Shown here piece after piece: positions 7,997 through 16,040 of a DNA stretch of 28,173 bases. The notes beneath the pieces are model-generated. The model made no database searches. It was not told the origin of the DNA and worked only from the letters and a program-made list of their open reading frames with translations. Position numbers and translations under genes: made by a program. Origin of the DNA: an uncultured Christensenellaceae bacterium (lineage in GTDB: Bacteria; Bacillota; Clostridia; Christensenellales; Borkfalkiaceae); the NCBI GenBank assembly GCA_910587365.1, contig CAJUKJ010000020.1, positions 1 through 28,173 of the forward strand, given 5' to 3'. Numbering within the stretch: position 1 is the stretch's first letter; the number at the start of each line of letters is the position of its first letter.

Positions 7997-8554
7997 ATGA
8001 TAGTAAAAGATATAATTGTTTCCTCGCTCAATCTTCTCGGAAGGCGCGACCTTGCGGAAACTCTTGAAAACGGCGTTGTAACCGACGCGGAGGGCAGGGA
8101 AACGGTAAATACTCTTTTATACTGCTTCAATGCGGTTGAGGACGAGCTGGCGCGCAAATATTTACCGTTGAACGCAAGGGAAGAGGTCGCCTCGCCGAAC
8201 GGTCAGTTCGAGTACGTAAGGTTTAAACACCAGCCCGTAAGAATAAACCGCGTTACCGTTGACGGTGCTGACGCGGAATATGAGTTATACCCCAAATATA
8301 TGCAGGTTAATTCAAAAAGAATAGTAGTGGAATACGACTACGCACCCTTTAAAAAGGAGCTTGAAAACGAAAGCGAATACGGGTATCAGGCAGGAGAAAA
8401 TTTATTGGCTTTGGGTGCCGTCGCGGAATATTGTCTTATCAACGGCGAGATAGAAGCTTCCGAGCTATGGGAGAAAAAGTACAGGCAGGCAATAGACCTT
8501 GCGCAAAAGAAGTTGCCTGCTGGCGGTTACATAATGCCGAGGAGATGGATATGA
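7997..8554 (+). CDS. Head-tail adaptor / connector-like protein (P22 gp4 position)
   Basis: A 185-aa protein, ATG 7997 with AAGGAGG eight bases upstream. The N-terminal part is helical (VKDIIVSSLNLLGRRDLAE and DEGRETVNTLLYCFNAVEDEL-like, residues 1-55), then a beta-rich middle (FEYVRFKHQPVRINRVTVDG) and a C-terminal helical hairpin (ENLLALGAVAEYCLINGEI to the end). Helix-beta-helix connectors that dock under the portal have this size and order, for example P22 gp4 or gp6-type adaptors. The last bases overlap the next gene as ATGA. The role comes from gene order plus predicted shape; no diagnostic motif is visible, so connector is a working label. Confidence 0.7.
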   Translation: MIVKDIIVSSLNLLGRRDLAETLENGVVTDAEGRETVNTLLYCFNAVEDELARKYLPLNAREEVASPNGQFEYVRFKHQPVRINRVTVDGADAEYELYPKYMQVNSKRIVVEYDYAPFKKELENESEYGYQAGENLLALGAVAEYCLINGEIEASELWEKKYRQAIDLAQKKLPAGGYIMPRRWI

Positions 8555-9753
8555 GCTTTAAAAAGAGCGTAAACTTGCTTGAAGGCGGAAGCGTTTGCGA
8601 GGTTGGCTGCCGCATATCCCGCGGTCAATTGCTTCCCTCGCTTTGCGCGGTTAAGCTTGACGGCAGCGTGCCTTCGGGAATTACGGGCGCGTACCATTCC
8701 GCGGGGACGGGCAAATATTTTTTGTGTACCGACTCGCGCGTGTACGTTTCCGACGGCGGGACAGGCTTTACGCAGTCGGAGCCTATAGCGGGGGAACCCT
8801 TTTTCATAGAGGATATCTATGAGGGAAATCCGCGTGCGGTTATCGTCAACGGAAGCAACGCGATTACCTATTCAGGCTTTTCGCAAAGGGCGTTTTCATA
8901 CGGGGCAAAATTATGTTGCGGGGTTATGCATTGCGGCAGGCTGTTCGGCGTTGACGGCGACGACAGGTTTAAAGTGCGTTGGTCGGGCGAGGGCGGACTG
9001 TGCGACTGGGAGCAGAAAATTAACGGCAGCGGAAGCGTTACCCTCGACCCCGAACGCGGAACAGTGCTTGACCTTGTTGAATACGGCGAAAAGCTAATTG
9101 CGTTAAGGAAATCGGGGCTGACGGTTTTAAGTATGTTCGGCGCGCCCGAAAATTTTTCCGTCGGGTTAACCGATACCGACTGTGCGGAAATTTACAGGGG
9201 TACGGCAAAGGTCGCGGGCGGAAAGCTGTTATTTTATACTACCGACGGATTGCGCGCGTTTGACGGAAGCACGGTAAAAACGGTAGAGCATAATTATTCG
9301 CGTGATGTTTCGGCTCCCGTTTGCGCCGCCGCCTTTGACGGAAAATATTTTTTAAGCTGTTACAGTAAAAGCTTAAATTCGGATGCGGTGCTATGCTACG
9401 ATACGGCGGAAGGGGCAAGCCGTCTTATCGACTGTAAGGCGGAGGGGCTGTGTACGGCGGATGCGGTTTTTGCGTATAATTCCCTTGGGGCTTACAGGCT
9501 TGGATACGGAGGCAAGTTTTTATTTGCCAACGCCTTCGATTTCGGGGACGACAGAGAAAAGACGGTAACAAAAATTTTCGTATCGGGAAACGCGGATATC
9601 GAAATAAGTAACGGCAGAATTTCACGCAGGTTTACGGGCGTAAGCGGTGCGGTGCGCCCGCGCCTGCGCGGAAAGAGCTTTACGGTAAAGGTAACGGGGA
9701 CTACTCCACTTTACGGTTTGTCGGCAACGGCGGAGGAGTGCAATGCAGTTTGA
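8551..9753 (+). CDS. Beta-propeller-like phage head-completion/tail-nozzle protein (P22 gp10 position)
   Basis: A 400-aa protein. I place the start at ATG 8551, overlapping the previous stop as ATGA with AGGAG at 8540-8544. A longer frame from 8431 would run through the adaptor gene. The sequence is made of repeated beta motifs with alternating aromatic and Gly/Asp turns: GKYFLCTDSRVYVSDGGTGF, RLFGVDGDDRFKVRWSGEG, GGKLLFYTTDGLRAFDGSTV, DGKYFLSCYSKS. These resemble propeller blades. A final jelly-roll-like segment (about residues 330-395) includes GNADIEISNGRISRRF. In P22-like phages the gene after gp4 is gp10, a similar-sized protein that closes the portal channel. Role is inferred from order and beta-propeller character; a tail-tube or fibre role is possible. 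Confidence 0.65.
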   Translation: MSFKKSVNLLEGGSVCEVGCRISRGQLLPSLCAVKLDGSVPSGITGAYHSAGTGKYFLCTDSRVYVSDGGTGFTQSEPIAGEPFFIEDIYEGNPRAVIVNGSNAITYSGFSQRAFSYGAKLCCGVMHCGRLFGVDGDDRFKVRWSGEGGLCDWEQKINGSGSVTLDPERGTVLDLVEYGEKLIALRKSGLTVLSMFGAPENFSVGLTDTDCAEIYRGTAKVAGGKLLFYTTDGLRAFDGSTVKTVEHNYSRDVSAPVCAAAFDGKYFLSCYSKSLNSDAVLCYDTAEGASRLIDCKAEGLCTADAVFAYNSLGAYRLGYGGKFLFANAFDFGDDREKTVTKIFVSGNADIEISNGRISRRFTGVSGAVRPRLRGKSFTVKVTGTTPLYGLSATAEECNAV

Positions 9754-10243
9754 TATAATAGATATTACGGAAGATAGGTTGAAAGAGCTTTCCGTCGTGC
9801 AGATGAAGATGCTGCGCACGGCACAGCAAAAAAAGGACGAGCTTGTAAGAAAATTTGAAAAAGAACTTAATATGTTCCGAGCCGTAGTGTTTACGTCGGG
9901 AATGAAAAATTCAACGCTGATAGAAGATAAGGACAGGGAACTGAGGGATGAACTCGGTTACCAGACCGCGCTTTTGGCGGATAACCTTATTTACAATATG
10001 AGTTTGAACGAACCGTCTAACGGAGGCGACATCGGCGGCGACGGCGGCGACGAAGAAGCGGGATACATCGTCGATTATACCCTTACGTATAACGAGCGGT
10101 ATATTATCGTCCGCGATTACTATCTTGCCATTACCGACCCAGACGAGCGTATGGCTTTGTACGCGGCTGACGAAACTGCGAAGAAATATCTGTCAAGCTA
10201 TTATACGACGCTGTATAACGTTCTTGCGACGTACAGCAAGTAA
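9743..10243 (+). CDS. Hypothetical 166-aa protein ending the capsid operon
   Basis: Not recognised. It overlaps the previous gene by 11 nt and so is part of the same operon. The N-terminal half is a long charged helix with coiled-coil character (DRLKELSVVQMKMLRTAQQK, then KDELVRKFEKELNMF). A Gly/Asp-rich linker follows (GGDIGGDGGDEE, about residues 94-105), then a Tyr-rich C-terminal part (YIVDYTLTYNERYIIVRDYY and KKYLSSYYTTLYNVL). The position after the head-completion protein is where P22-like phages have tail-needle or ejection proteins. The coiled coil would suit a short needle or an internal protein, but nothing proves it. A strong terminator follows. Confidence 0.7.
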   Translation: MQFDIIDITEDRLKELSVVQMKMLRTAQQKKDELVRKFEKELNMFRAVVFTSGMKNSTLIEDKDRELRDELGYQTALLADNLIYNMSLNEPSNGGDIGGDGGDEEAGYIVDYTLTYNERYIIVRDYYLAITDPDERMALYAADETAKKYLSSYYTTLYNVLATYSK

Positions 10244-10278
10244 GCGTTTACCGTTTTTTAAAAATTAATATTGTGGCG

Positions 10279-10312
10279 GGCGCGGGTGATTTGTATATCG
10301 CCCGCGCCTTTA
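10279..10312 (+). terminator. Rho-independent terminator of the capsid operon
   Basis: GGCGCGGGTGAT (10279-10290), loop TTGTAT, ATCGCCCGCGCC (10297-10308): a 12-bp stem with one G-U wobble, followed by TTTAAATTACTTT. It lies 35 bp after the last phage gene and closes the transcript. Confidence 0.8.
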
Positions 10313-10318
10313 AATTAC

Positions 10319-10347
10319 TTTACAATTTATTAAATTATTGTTATAAT
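10319..10347 (+). promoter_or_regulatory. Promoter of the methyltransferase gene, probably leaderless
   Basis: TTTACA (10319-10324), 17-nt spacer, TATAAT (10342-10347). The ATG at 10355 follows the -10 box by 7 nt, the usual distance to the transcription start, and no ribosome site exists between them. The -35 abuts the capsid-operon terminator. Confidence 0.7.
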
Positions 10348-10354
10348 TTTTAAT

Positions 10355-11248
10355 ATGAAAATTGCTGACGGGTGGCAGGACTATAAAATTTTGGCCACGG
10401 CAAACGGAATGAAGCTTGAAAGCTGGAAGGACGTAATTCTTTTGCGCCCCGACCCGCAGGTTATCTGGACGGGGGGCGAGCTTTCAGCGCGCGGCGGTAT
10501 CCACGCCGTATACAGGCGCAGCGACAAGGGCGGCGGCGGTTGGGAAATCCGCAAAAGCTTTCCGTCGGAATGGGTAATTTCCTACCGTGATTTAAAATTC
10601 AAGATAAAGCCTATGGGCTTCAAGCATACGGGTCTTTTCCCCGAACAGGCGGTAAACTGGGACGCGATGCGTTCTGTCATAGAAAGAGCGCGCAGCGACG
10701 GACGTGATGAAATTAAGGTGTTGAACCTCTTCGCGTATACGGGCGGTGCGTCGGTTGCCTGCGCCAAGTCGGGCGCGCTTGTAACGCACGTCGACGCGGC
10801 AAAAGGTATGGTGGAGCGTGCGGGCGAAAACGCAAGGCTTTCGGGTATAGAAAGCGGAATACGCTACATAGTTGACGACTGTATGAAGTTTGTCGCGCGG
10901 GAAATACGCAGGGGCAACCGTTACGACGCAATTATTATGGACCCCCCAAGCTACGGCAGGGGGCCGGGCGGCGAAACGTGGAAAATCGAGGATAACCTGT
11001 TTGCGTTCGTTTGCGACTGTGTAAAGCTGCTGTCGGATAATCCCCTGTTTTTTTTAATAAACAGCTACACGACGGGGCTTCAACCGACAGTGCTTAAAAA
11101 TATACTTACGCTCACGCTTAAAGGCTTTGACGGCGAGGTGGAAGCCTATGAGGTGGGGATACCTACCGAAGAGGGAATATGCCTACCCTGCGGCGCGAGC
11201 GGAATATTCTTCGGTTCGCGAAAATCGGCTTCTATTCTGCGAAGCTGA
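10355..11248 (+). CDS. Class I SAM-dependent RNA methyltransferase, RlmI/RlmK type
   Basis: A 297-aa methyltransferase of the COG1092-like group that methylates 23S rRNA cytosines or guanines (family knowledge). A beta-rich N-terminal region (1-95) precedes the Rossmann fold. Motif I is NLFAYTGGASVACA (124-137), the acidic SAM-ribose residue is in HVDAAKGM (145-152), and the catalytic motif IV is MDPPSYGRGP (195-204). The PUA domain present in E. coli RlmI seems absent, so it is a short form. The C-terminus (SRKSASILRS) is encoded inside the stem-loop that probably ends the transcript. The exact target nucleotide cannot be told from sequence. It is followed by a pseudouridine synthase, so two RNA-modification genes are neighbours. 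Confidence 0.87.
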   Translation: MKIADGWQDYKILATANGMKLESWKDVILLRPDPQVIWTGGELSARGGIHAVYRRSDKGGGGWEIRKSFPSEWVISYRDLKFKIKPMGFKHTGLFPEQAVNWDAMRSVIERARSDGRDEIKVLNLFAYTGGASVACAKSGALVTHVDAAKGMVERAGENARLSGIESGIRYIVDDCMKFVAREIRRGNRYDAIIMDPPSYGRGPGGETWKIEDNLFAFVCDCVKLLSDNPLFFLINSYTTGLQPTVLKNILTLTLKGFDGEVEAYEVGIPTEEGICLPCGASGIFFGSRKSASILRS

Positions 11249-11252
11249 TTTT
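11221..11252 (+). terminator. Stem-loop overlapping the methyltransferase stop codon
   Basis: AAAATCGGCTTC (11221-11232), loop TATTCTGC, GAAGCTGATTTT (11241-11252): a 12-bp stem with one G-U pair that ends in TTTT. It is built into the last nine codons of the methyltransferase and includes its TGA stop (11246-11248). Confidence 0.6.
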
Positions 11253-11261
11253 CCGTGAGTT

Positions 11262-11356
11262 AAGGGCTGCTCGCCCTTTGACCGCAACGGGCATCCGCCT
11301 CGGCGAGCCGCAGGTATACGCAAATTTGGTGCGCTTACAAAAAGTGTGGTTTTTGT
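11262..11356 (+). repeat. Structured intergenic stretch, possible dispersed repeat
   Basis: The 136-bp gap before the pseudouridine synthase gene holds two further stem-loops: AAGGGC-tgctc-GCCCTT (11262-11278) and ACAAAAA-gtgtgg-TTTTTGT (11337-11356). Between them is GC-rich sequence unlike a normal Clostridia spacer. No ribosome site or clear promoter is seen. It may be a repeat found elsewhere in the genome, but no second copy lies in this window. Confidence 0.35.
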
Positions 11357-11384
11357 GTACGCCGTAAATTATTAATAAAAAATA

Positions 11385-12092
11385 ATGAGTGAAAAGACAA
11401 TGGAAGATAACGAACTTATAATTTTACACGAAGACAATCACGTAATAGTGGTTTTAAAACCGCAAAACGTTCCGTGCTGCCCAGACGAAAGCGCGGACGA
11501 CAACCTTCTTGACTGTGTAAAACGTTACATAAAAAAGAAATACGACAAGGCGGGGAACGCGTTTGTCGGACTCGTTCACAGGCTGGACAGACCGACGGGC
11601 GGGGTTATGGTCTTTGCAAAGACCTCCAAGGCGGCTTCGCGCCTTTCCGAACAGATGAAAAACGGCGGGTTTGAAAAGAGGTATCTCGCGGTGCTTTGCG
11701 GCTGTCCATCGAAAAAGAAAGCGACGCTTGAAAATTACCTGCGCAAAAATTCGGTAAACAACACCGTATACGTCTGTACGCAGACGGAAGAGGGGGCGAA
11801 GTTCGCTTCCCTCGACTACGAAATAAAAAATGAGTCGTCGGGGCTGTCCCTTGCTGAAATTAATCTGCACACGGGAAGGACGCATCAGATACGCGTCCAG
11901 TTTTCTTCGATAAACTGTCCCGTTTACGGCGATATGCGCTACGGTGGGGAAAAGGCGGTAAAGGGCAGGCTCGCGCTGTGGGCGTTTTCTTTAAGGTTTA
12001 CGCATCCCGTCACGGGCGAAAAGTTGCGTTTTATGGCGGAACCGCCCGAAGATATTTCCCCTTGGAACAAATTCGATATTAAAATAGACTAA
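11385..12092 (+). CDS. RluA-family pseudouridine synthase
   Basis: Converts uridine to pseudouridine in rRNA or tRNA. The 235-aa protein has the RluA/RluD catalytic motif HRLDRPTGG (65-73, catalytic Asp68) and the later LHTGRTHQIRVQF motif that lines the active site. Its start LHEDNHVIVVLKPQNVPCCP matches the first conserved strand of the family. There is no S4 RNA-binding domain, as in the short RluA-like forms. Start choice is uncertain: ATG 11385 and ATG 11400 are both possible and neither has a good ribosome site. A weak TTAATA box 7 nt before 11385 hints at a leaderless mRNA. The target site cannot be assigned. Confidence 0.9.
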   Translation: MSEKTMEDNELIILHEDNHVIVVLKPQNVPCCPDESADDNLLDCVKRYIKKKYDKAGNAFVGLVHRLDRPTGGVMVFAKTSKAASRLSEQMKNGGFEKRYLAVLCGCPSKKKATLENYLRKNSVNNTVYVCTQTEEGAKFASLDYEIKNESSGLSLAEINLHTGRTHQIRVQFSSINCPVYGDMRYGGEKAVKGRLALWAFSLRFTHPVTGEKLRFMAEPPEDISPWNKFDIKID

Positions 12093-12132
12093 AAAATTTT
12101 TTCAACTTTTAATGCGTGCAAAACAAAAGCGT

Positions 12133-12161
12133 TTGACAACGGCTTATTATTATAGTAAAAT
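12133..12161 (+). promoter_or_regulatory. Promoter of the 783-aa surface protein
   Basis: TTGACA (12133-12138), 17-nt spacer, TAAAAT (12156-12161): near consensus. Transcription would start near 12168, giving a ~27-nt leader with the ribosome site GGAG (12185-12188) before ATG 12195. Confidence 0.8.
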
Positions 12162-12194
12162 AGACGGGATAATTCGATATAATCGGAGTAAATT

Positions 12195-14546
12195 ATGAAA
12201 CATACGGCATATAAATTTTCAATAATAACGCTCGCGCTGGTACTGTTACTGTCACTTACGGCGTTTTTAGGAATTCATTTTATTCCCGCAAAGGCGGAAG
12301 GTACGGTTACGGTCAGCGGAACAAACGTGTTTACCGCAACCGAAGATGCAAACGTCATCGTGGACAAGCAGGACGACAAGTATTACACGATGTTTTCACT
12401 TGCATCTAACGACGACAGCGTATCTTACAGAAGAAACCTTGCTTACAACTGGTATTCGGGCGTTACGACAGGCGAGGGCGACGATGCGGTTTCTACCGTT
12501 GAACACGGTATGTTCAATATGGAAATAGGCTTTAAAAACACGTCGTTTGAAAAGTTTATCATTACCTTCGAGTCGCAGCAGTACAACAAGAGTAAGGACA
12601 ACAAATCTTTAAACTACGTAATTTTCTTCCCTGAAAATAACGGAGTTAAGGTTCTTATTACCGATAATAAGGACGCGTCCAAGTCCGACGTCGGCGATAA
12701 AGTACTCAACGCCGACCATATCGTAATTAAGTTTACCGAAAAGCTTGCAGGTGCGTATGCTGTTTCCGTAGGTAACGAAGGCGGCGAGTCTGTAACCGGC
12801 GAACTCAAAAACGTGGGCGGAAATTTCGCGAAGTCTTCGACTTCTTCGTCAAACCCCGTTTACCCCTTGATTTTCAACGCGGAATTCGATAAGGACGCGG
12901 AAAGCAAAGCGGCAAGCATGGTTCTATATTCGCTTAACGGACAGGCTTTTGAAGTTTCAAACGCGTCGCACGACGATAAAAACGATTATTACTACGGCGG
13001 CACGGTGCTTGACAATAAACCCGCGGTTCTTTGCCTTAATGAAGAGTTTGTGTATTTCACGCAGGGCGGGGAAGTGGACGTCGATTATACGGTAGTGGAC
13101 GTACTGCGTTCATCTCCCAGCTCGACCGTTTATTACTACGTGCTTGATTATGACCAGTACGTAAATAAAGAATTGGATTATAACGATAAAGAGCTGTTTA
13201 CCGAGGTTGAGGACGATATTCTTCTTGAAACAGACGTGGACAAATATCTCCCCGTAGCGGATGATTTAAACGGCACTAAGTTCGACGCGTACAATGCGGA
13301 CGGCAAGCTTAACAAGTTAAAGGTGGATATGCTTGTTAAGGCGTATATAGAAATAAAGGATACCACCGCTTCGACGGGTACGCCCGACGTGATTTATCTC
13401 GACTGGTACGTTTCCGACGGCTACAAAGTTAAAGTTAACGGCTCGGACTTCCTTGTCGTTGCGGAGGATAAGCTCGGCGCGACTTATAACTACGACGGCA
13501 GCGACGGCAAAACCTGGGAGCAGATTAAAGCGGATTACCAGGCAAAGGTAGACGAGCTTGCAAACGATTTGTCGGCAGGTTCTTCAAGCTATTTATATCT
13601 CCCCTCGGCAGAAAGCCTTTTCGCGGATAACGCAACGGCTTATACAGACTTGAAGCTTAGCGTATATTTCTATCACGACTCGCAGTCGTCAAACACAAAT
13701 CTTTCTACCAACAATCTTTCCATTAACGTATCCAAGCAGGGCGCGTACACCTTTACGATTTATGCAACGGACGCTGCCGGCAACAATATGTACTATATCG
13801 ACGAGGACGGCAACATAGAGGAATTTGCGTCAAGCAAAGTCTGGGATATGTACAACGATAAGGAAAACGGACTCTATGACAAGCTTCCCTGGTTTACGTT
13901 TAACGTAGGCTATACGGGCGTTCAGTTTGAAGAAACTCCCGGCAAGCAAAGCACCGCTTACGTAGGTACGTCTTACACCTCGGCATCCTTTAAAATCAAC
14001 GGCATTTCAGGAAGCTACGATACGAGATACCGACTGTTCCTTTTCGACAGGGCGGGCTTCTATAACGACTATAAAGACAATGCGGCTTACAATAACGGAG
14101 TATTCAGCTACGAGCAGTTTATTGAAAAAATGGACGAACTTTACGAAGGAGCTGAAACACGTAAGTACTTTACCGAAATTTTACAGGTAAGCGAAAGCGA
14201 CGCCGAGTATGAAACCTTTAAGGACTACGGTTGGAGCAATTCTTCGACAAGCTTTACCCCGCAGGACGATAATGCGTTCTATATGATTAGGGCAGAGGTT
14301 ACCGACAAGCAGTTTGTGACCGAACCCGTAACCTGTTCGCTTGCGGTAGTTGCTTCCGTAAACGCGAAAACCATTTCCGGACCTAACGACTGGCTGGCAA
14401 ACAACGTTGCCTCGGTAGTGCTTTTAAGCATTGCGGGCGCGGCGTTCGTAGGTATAATTCTTCTGTTCGTAATCAAACCCAAGAACAAGGACGACGTTGA
14501 CGTTCAGTTTGAAAACGAAAAGAAAAAGCAGAAAAAAAGCAAATAA
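12195..14546 (+). CDS. Large membrane-anchored surface protein of unknown function
   Basis: A 783-aa exported protein. The signal peptide ends with a good signal-peptidase-I site (HFIPAKA-EG, about residue 34). A very long Asp/Lys/Tyr-rich, beta-type ectodomain follows, with two likely beta-sandwich or Ig-like parts: residues ~500-540 with SINVSKQGAYTFTIYATDAAGNNMYYID, whose pattern TFTIYATDAAGN is that of bacterial Ig-like folds, and residues ~570-715. The C-terminal TM helix is at 738-760, with a ~23-residue Lys-rich tail (NEKKKQKKSK). There is no LPxTG sorting signal or enzyme motif. It has its own strong promoter and terminator, so it is a single-gene unit. It may act in adhesion or the cell envelope; not recognised beyond this layout. 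Confidence 0.78.
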   Translation: MKHTAYKFSIITLALVLLLSLTAFLGIHFIPAKAEGTVTVSGTNVFTATEDANVIVDKQDDKYYTMFSLASNDDSVSYRRNLAYNWYSGVTTGEGDDAVSTVEHGMFNMEIGFKNTSFEKFIITFESQQYNKSKDNKSLNYVIFFPENNGVKVLITDNKDASKSDVGDKVLNADHIVIKFTEKLAGAYAVSVGNEGGESVTGELKNVGGNFAKSSTSSSNPVYPLIFNAEFDKDAESKAASMVLYSLNGQAFEVSNASHDDKNDYYYGGTVLDNKPAVLCLNEEFVYFTQGGEVDVDYTVVDVLRSSPSSTVYYYVLDYDQYVNKELDYNDKELFTEVEDDILLETDVDKYLPVADDLNGTKFDAYNADGKLNKLKVDMLVKAYIEIKDTTASTGTPDVIYLDWYVSDGYKVKVNGSDFLVVAEDKLGATYNYDGSDGKTWEQIKADYQAKVDELANDLSAGSSSYLYLPSAESLFADNATAYTDLKLSVYFYHDSQSSNTNLSTNNLSINVSKQGAYTFTIYATDAAGNNMYYIDEDGNIEEFASSKVWDMYNDKENGLYDKLPWFTFNVGYTGVQFEETPGKQSTAYVGTSYTSASFKINGISGSYDTRYRLFLFDRAGFYNDYKDNAAYNNGVFSYEQFIEKMDELYEGAETRKYFTEILQVSESDAEYETFKDYGWSNSSTSFTPQDDNAFYMIRAEVTDKQFVTEPVTCSLAVVASVNAKTISGPNDWLANNVASVVLLSIAGAAFVGIILLFVIKPKNKDDVDVQFENEKKKQKKSK

Positions 14547-14554
14547 ATAAACGT

Positions 14555-14588
14555 TTTGGCAGTATTACGGTTTTGTAATGCTGCCAAA
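14555..14588 (+). terminator. Terminator of the 783-aa surface protein gene
   Basis: TTTGGCAGTATTAC (14555-14568), loop GGTTTT, GTAATGCTGCCAAA (14575-14588): a 14-bp stem with one wobble, 9 bp after the stop codon. The U tract is weak (GTTATATTTG). Confidence 0.65.
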
Positions 14589-14687
14589 GTTATATTTGTC
14601 GACTAAGCCGTGCAATTAAGTTTATAAGCCGTATTAAAAAACCCGCGCAATGAGGTAAAGTAGAATGCTATCATGGTAACATAATAT

Positions 14688-14719
14688 AAAAAGCAAGGAT
14701 TGTTTTATCCTTGCTTTTT
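14688..14719. terminator. Bidirectional terminator between convergent genes
   Basis: A perfect 13-bp stem AAAAAGCAAGGAT / ATCCTTGCTTTTT with loop TGTTTT, A-rich on the left and T-rich on the right, so it can stop transcripts from both sides. It serves the minus-strand GNAT-like gene ending at 14768. Its AAGCAAGGA arm recurs near 24010, 26061, 27255 and 27323. Confidence 0.8.
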
Positions 14720-14767
14720 ATTCTTAATAAATACACCATTTGTGCGTGGTTAATCTAATTATCTTAT

Positions 14768-15904
14768 TTATTCGACCTTCAAACCCCAACAACGGCGTTG
14801 CTTTGCATTGTTGCATTCAAAGTTATTGTCCCAAAGGTTTAAAATCTTCTTGTTGGATTCAAGCATAGGACCCGTTTCAACAAACTTTACGCCGTGTTGG
14901 ATAAGCCCTTTTAAGCAATTGACTATAATTATTGCCGCCGTGCCTTTATTGTTGTGTTCTTTGGTTACGCCTATACTCATTAAGTCGGCAACCTCTATAT
15001 GGCTCATTGCGTGGATATAGGGCAGAAGTCCGCGGGGGATTATGCTCCCTTTTGCTTTCCTCAAAACGTTGAACATAGACGGCATCATAAAGCCGTAAGC
15101 GACAATCCTTCCGTCCTTCAAAATAAGCGTTGCGAATTCGGGGACTACAACCTGGTATATCGACTTCATTTCGCGTCTTTTCTGTTTTTCGTTTAAGGGG
15201 GTTACACCGTAAAGTTCCGAATAAGCCTCGTCAAGAACGTCCAGACATTGCATAATATATTTGCTCAAAGTCTTTTTGTCGTGCTTTAAAAGGTATTTTA
15301 CATCAACCAGCGTATAGCCGTTTTTCTCTATTATGTTTTCACTCAGCTTTAAAAGCTTTTCGTCTATTTTTTCAGGTACTGTAATGCGGTAGCAGTTCCA
15401 GTCTACAACCTTGTACGCGCCAAGCTTTTGCATATGTTCGACATAGTACGGGTAGTTATAAATCTCGATATACGTACTCGGTTGGTCGAAACCGCTTATA
15501 AGCATTCCTTCTTCGTTCAAATCGGAAAAGCTCATAGGTCCGATAATTTCTTCCATTCCTATTTCTTTCGCCCATTTGTAAAGCTTTGCAAAAAGTGCTT
15601 TCGTAACCTCGAAATCGTCGATAACGTCAAACCGCGTAAAGCGTAGCTGTTTAAGCCCTGTCTTTTCGTTGGAGCCGCGGTGCCAGATGCCGGCAATTCT
15701 TCCCGCAAGCTTTCCGTCCTTATATGCCAAAAACATTTTACAGTCGGCAAAACGGAACGCGTCGTTTACTTTCGGGTCAAATTCGTCAAACTCGTCCGAA
15801 TACAGGTTGGGGCAGGCGTAGGCGTTATTTTTATATAAATCAATCAAAAATTTGAAGAACTTTTTTTTGTCCCTTTTTGAGGAAATTTGTTTTACGGTAA
15901 TCAT
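14768..15904 (-). CDS. GNAT-fold N-acetyltransferase-like protein
   Basis: A 378-aa protein related to acyltransferases with a GNAT core. The first part (KFFKFLIDLYKNNAYACPNL) and FLAYKDGKLAGRIAGIWH (a GNAT beta2-beta3 hairpin) begin a first domain. A second GNAT-like half near the C-terminus carries GRIVAYGFMMPS and a segment IGVTKEHNNKGTAAIIIVNC, whose NNKGTAA is in the position of the acetyl-CoA pyrophosphate loop (Q/RxxGxG/A). GPMSFSDLNEEGMLISGFDQ is typical of this long family. I use ATG 15904 because AAGGA lies 7 nt upstream; a frame from 15940 would add 12 residues without a ribosome site. The substrate is unknown. It stands alone, with its own promoter and terminator, divergent from the topoisomerase pair. 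Confidence 0.78.
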   Translation of the reverse strand: MITVKQISSKRDKKKFFKFLIDLYKNNAYACPNLYSDEFDEFDPKVNDAFRFADCKMFLAYKDGKLAGRIAGIWHRGSNEKTGLKQLRFTRFDVIDDFEVTKALFAKLYKWAKEIGMEEIIGPMSFSDLNEEGMLISGFDQPSTYIEIYNYPYYVEHMQKLGAYKVVDWNCYRITVPEKIDEKLLKLSENIIEKNGYTLVDVKYLLKHDKKTLSKYIMQCLDVLDEAYSELYGVTPLNEKQKRREMKSIYQVVVPEFATLILKDGRIVAYGFMMPSMFNVLRKAKGSIIPRGLLPYIHAMSHIEVADLMSIGVTKEHNNKGTAAIIIVNCLKGLIQHGVKFVETGPMLESNKKILNLWDNNFECNNAKQRRCWGLKVE

Positions 15905-15948
15905 TTCATATTCCTTATTAAGTGTCAAACTTAATTTCACTAAGCTTT

Positions 15949-15977
15949 ATTGTAACATAATAAAAGCAAGTTGTCAA
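15949..15977 (-). promoter_or_regulatory. Promoter of the GNAT-like gene
   Basis: On the minus strand TTGACA (15977-15972), exactly 17 nt, TACAAT (15954-15949). Transcription starts near 15942, leaving a leader of about 38 nt with an AAGGA ribosome site that supports the start at 15904. Confidence 0.82.
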
Positions 15978-16040
15978 TTGAAAGTATGACAAAATAAACT
16001 GTGTGGGTTTTACGGAGGATAAATTTTTTTGTTTGCGCAC

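Noticed and set aside
8431..8550. Longer start for the beta-propeller-like phage protein
   Set aside because: The extra 40 residues are a second frame of the adaptor gene; ATG 8551 has AGGAG and an ATGA overlap.
2757..10243. The capsid operon as an encapsulin or type VI/contractile injection system
   Set aside because: Terminase, portal and scaffold-like genes show a DNA-packaging capsid; there is no sheath, tube, baseplate or cargo-enzyme gene.
11179..11367. 62-codon open frame spanning the end of the methyltransferase and the spacer
   Set aside because: It starts inside the methyltransferase in another frame without a ribosome site, and the spacer part is better explained by stem-loops.
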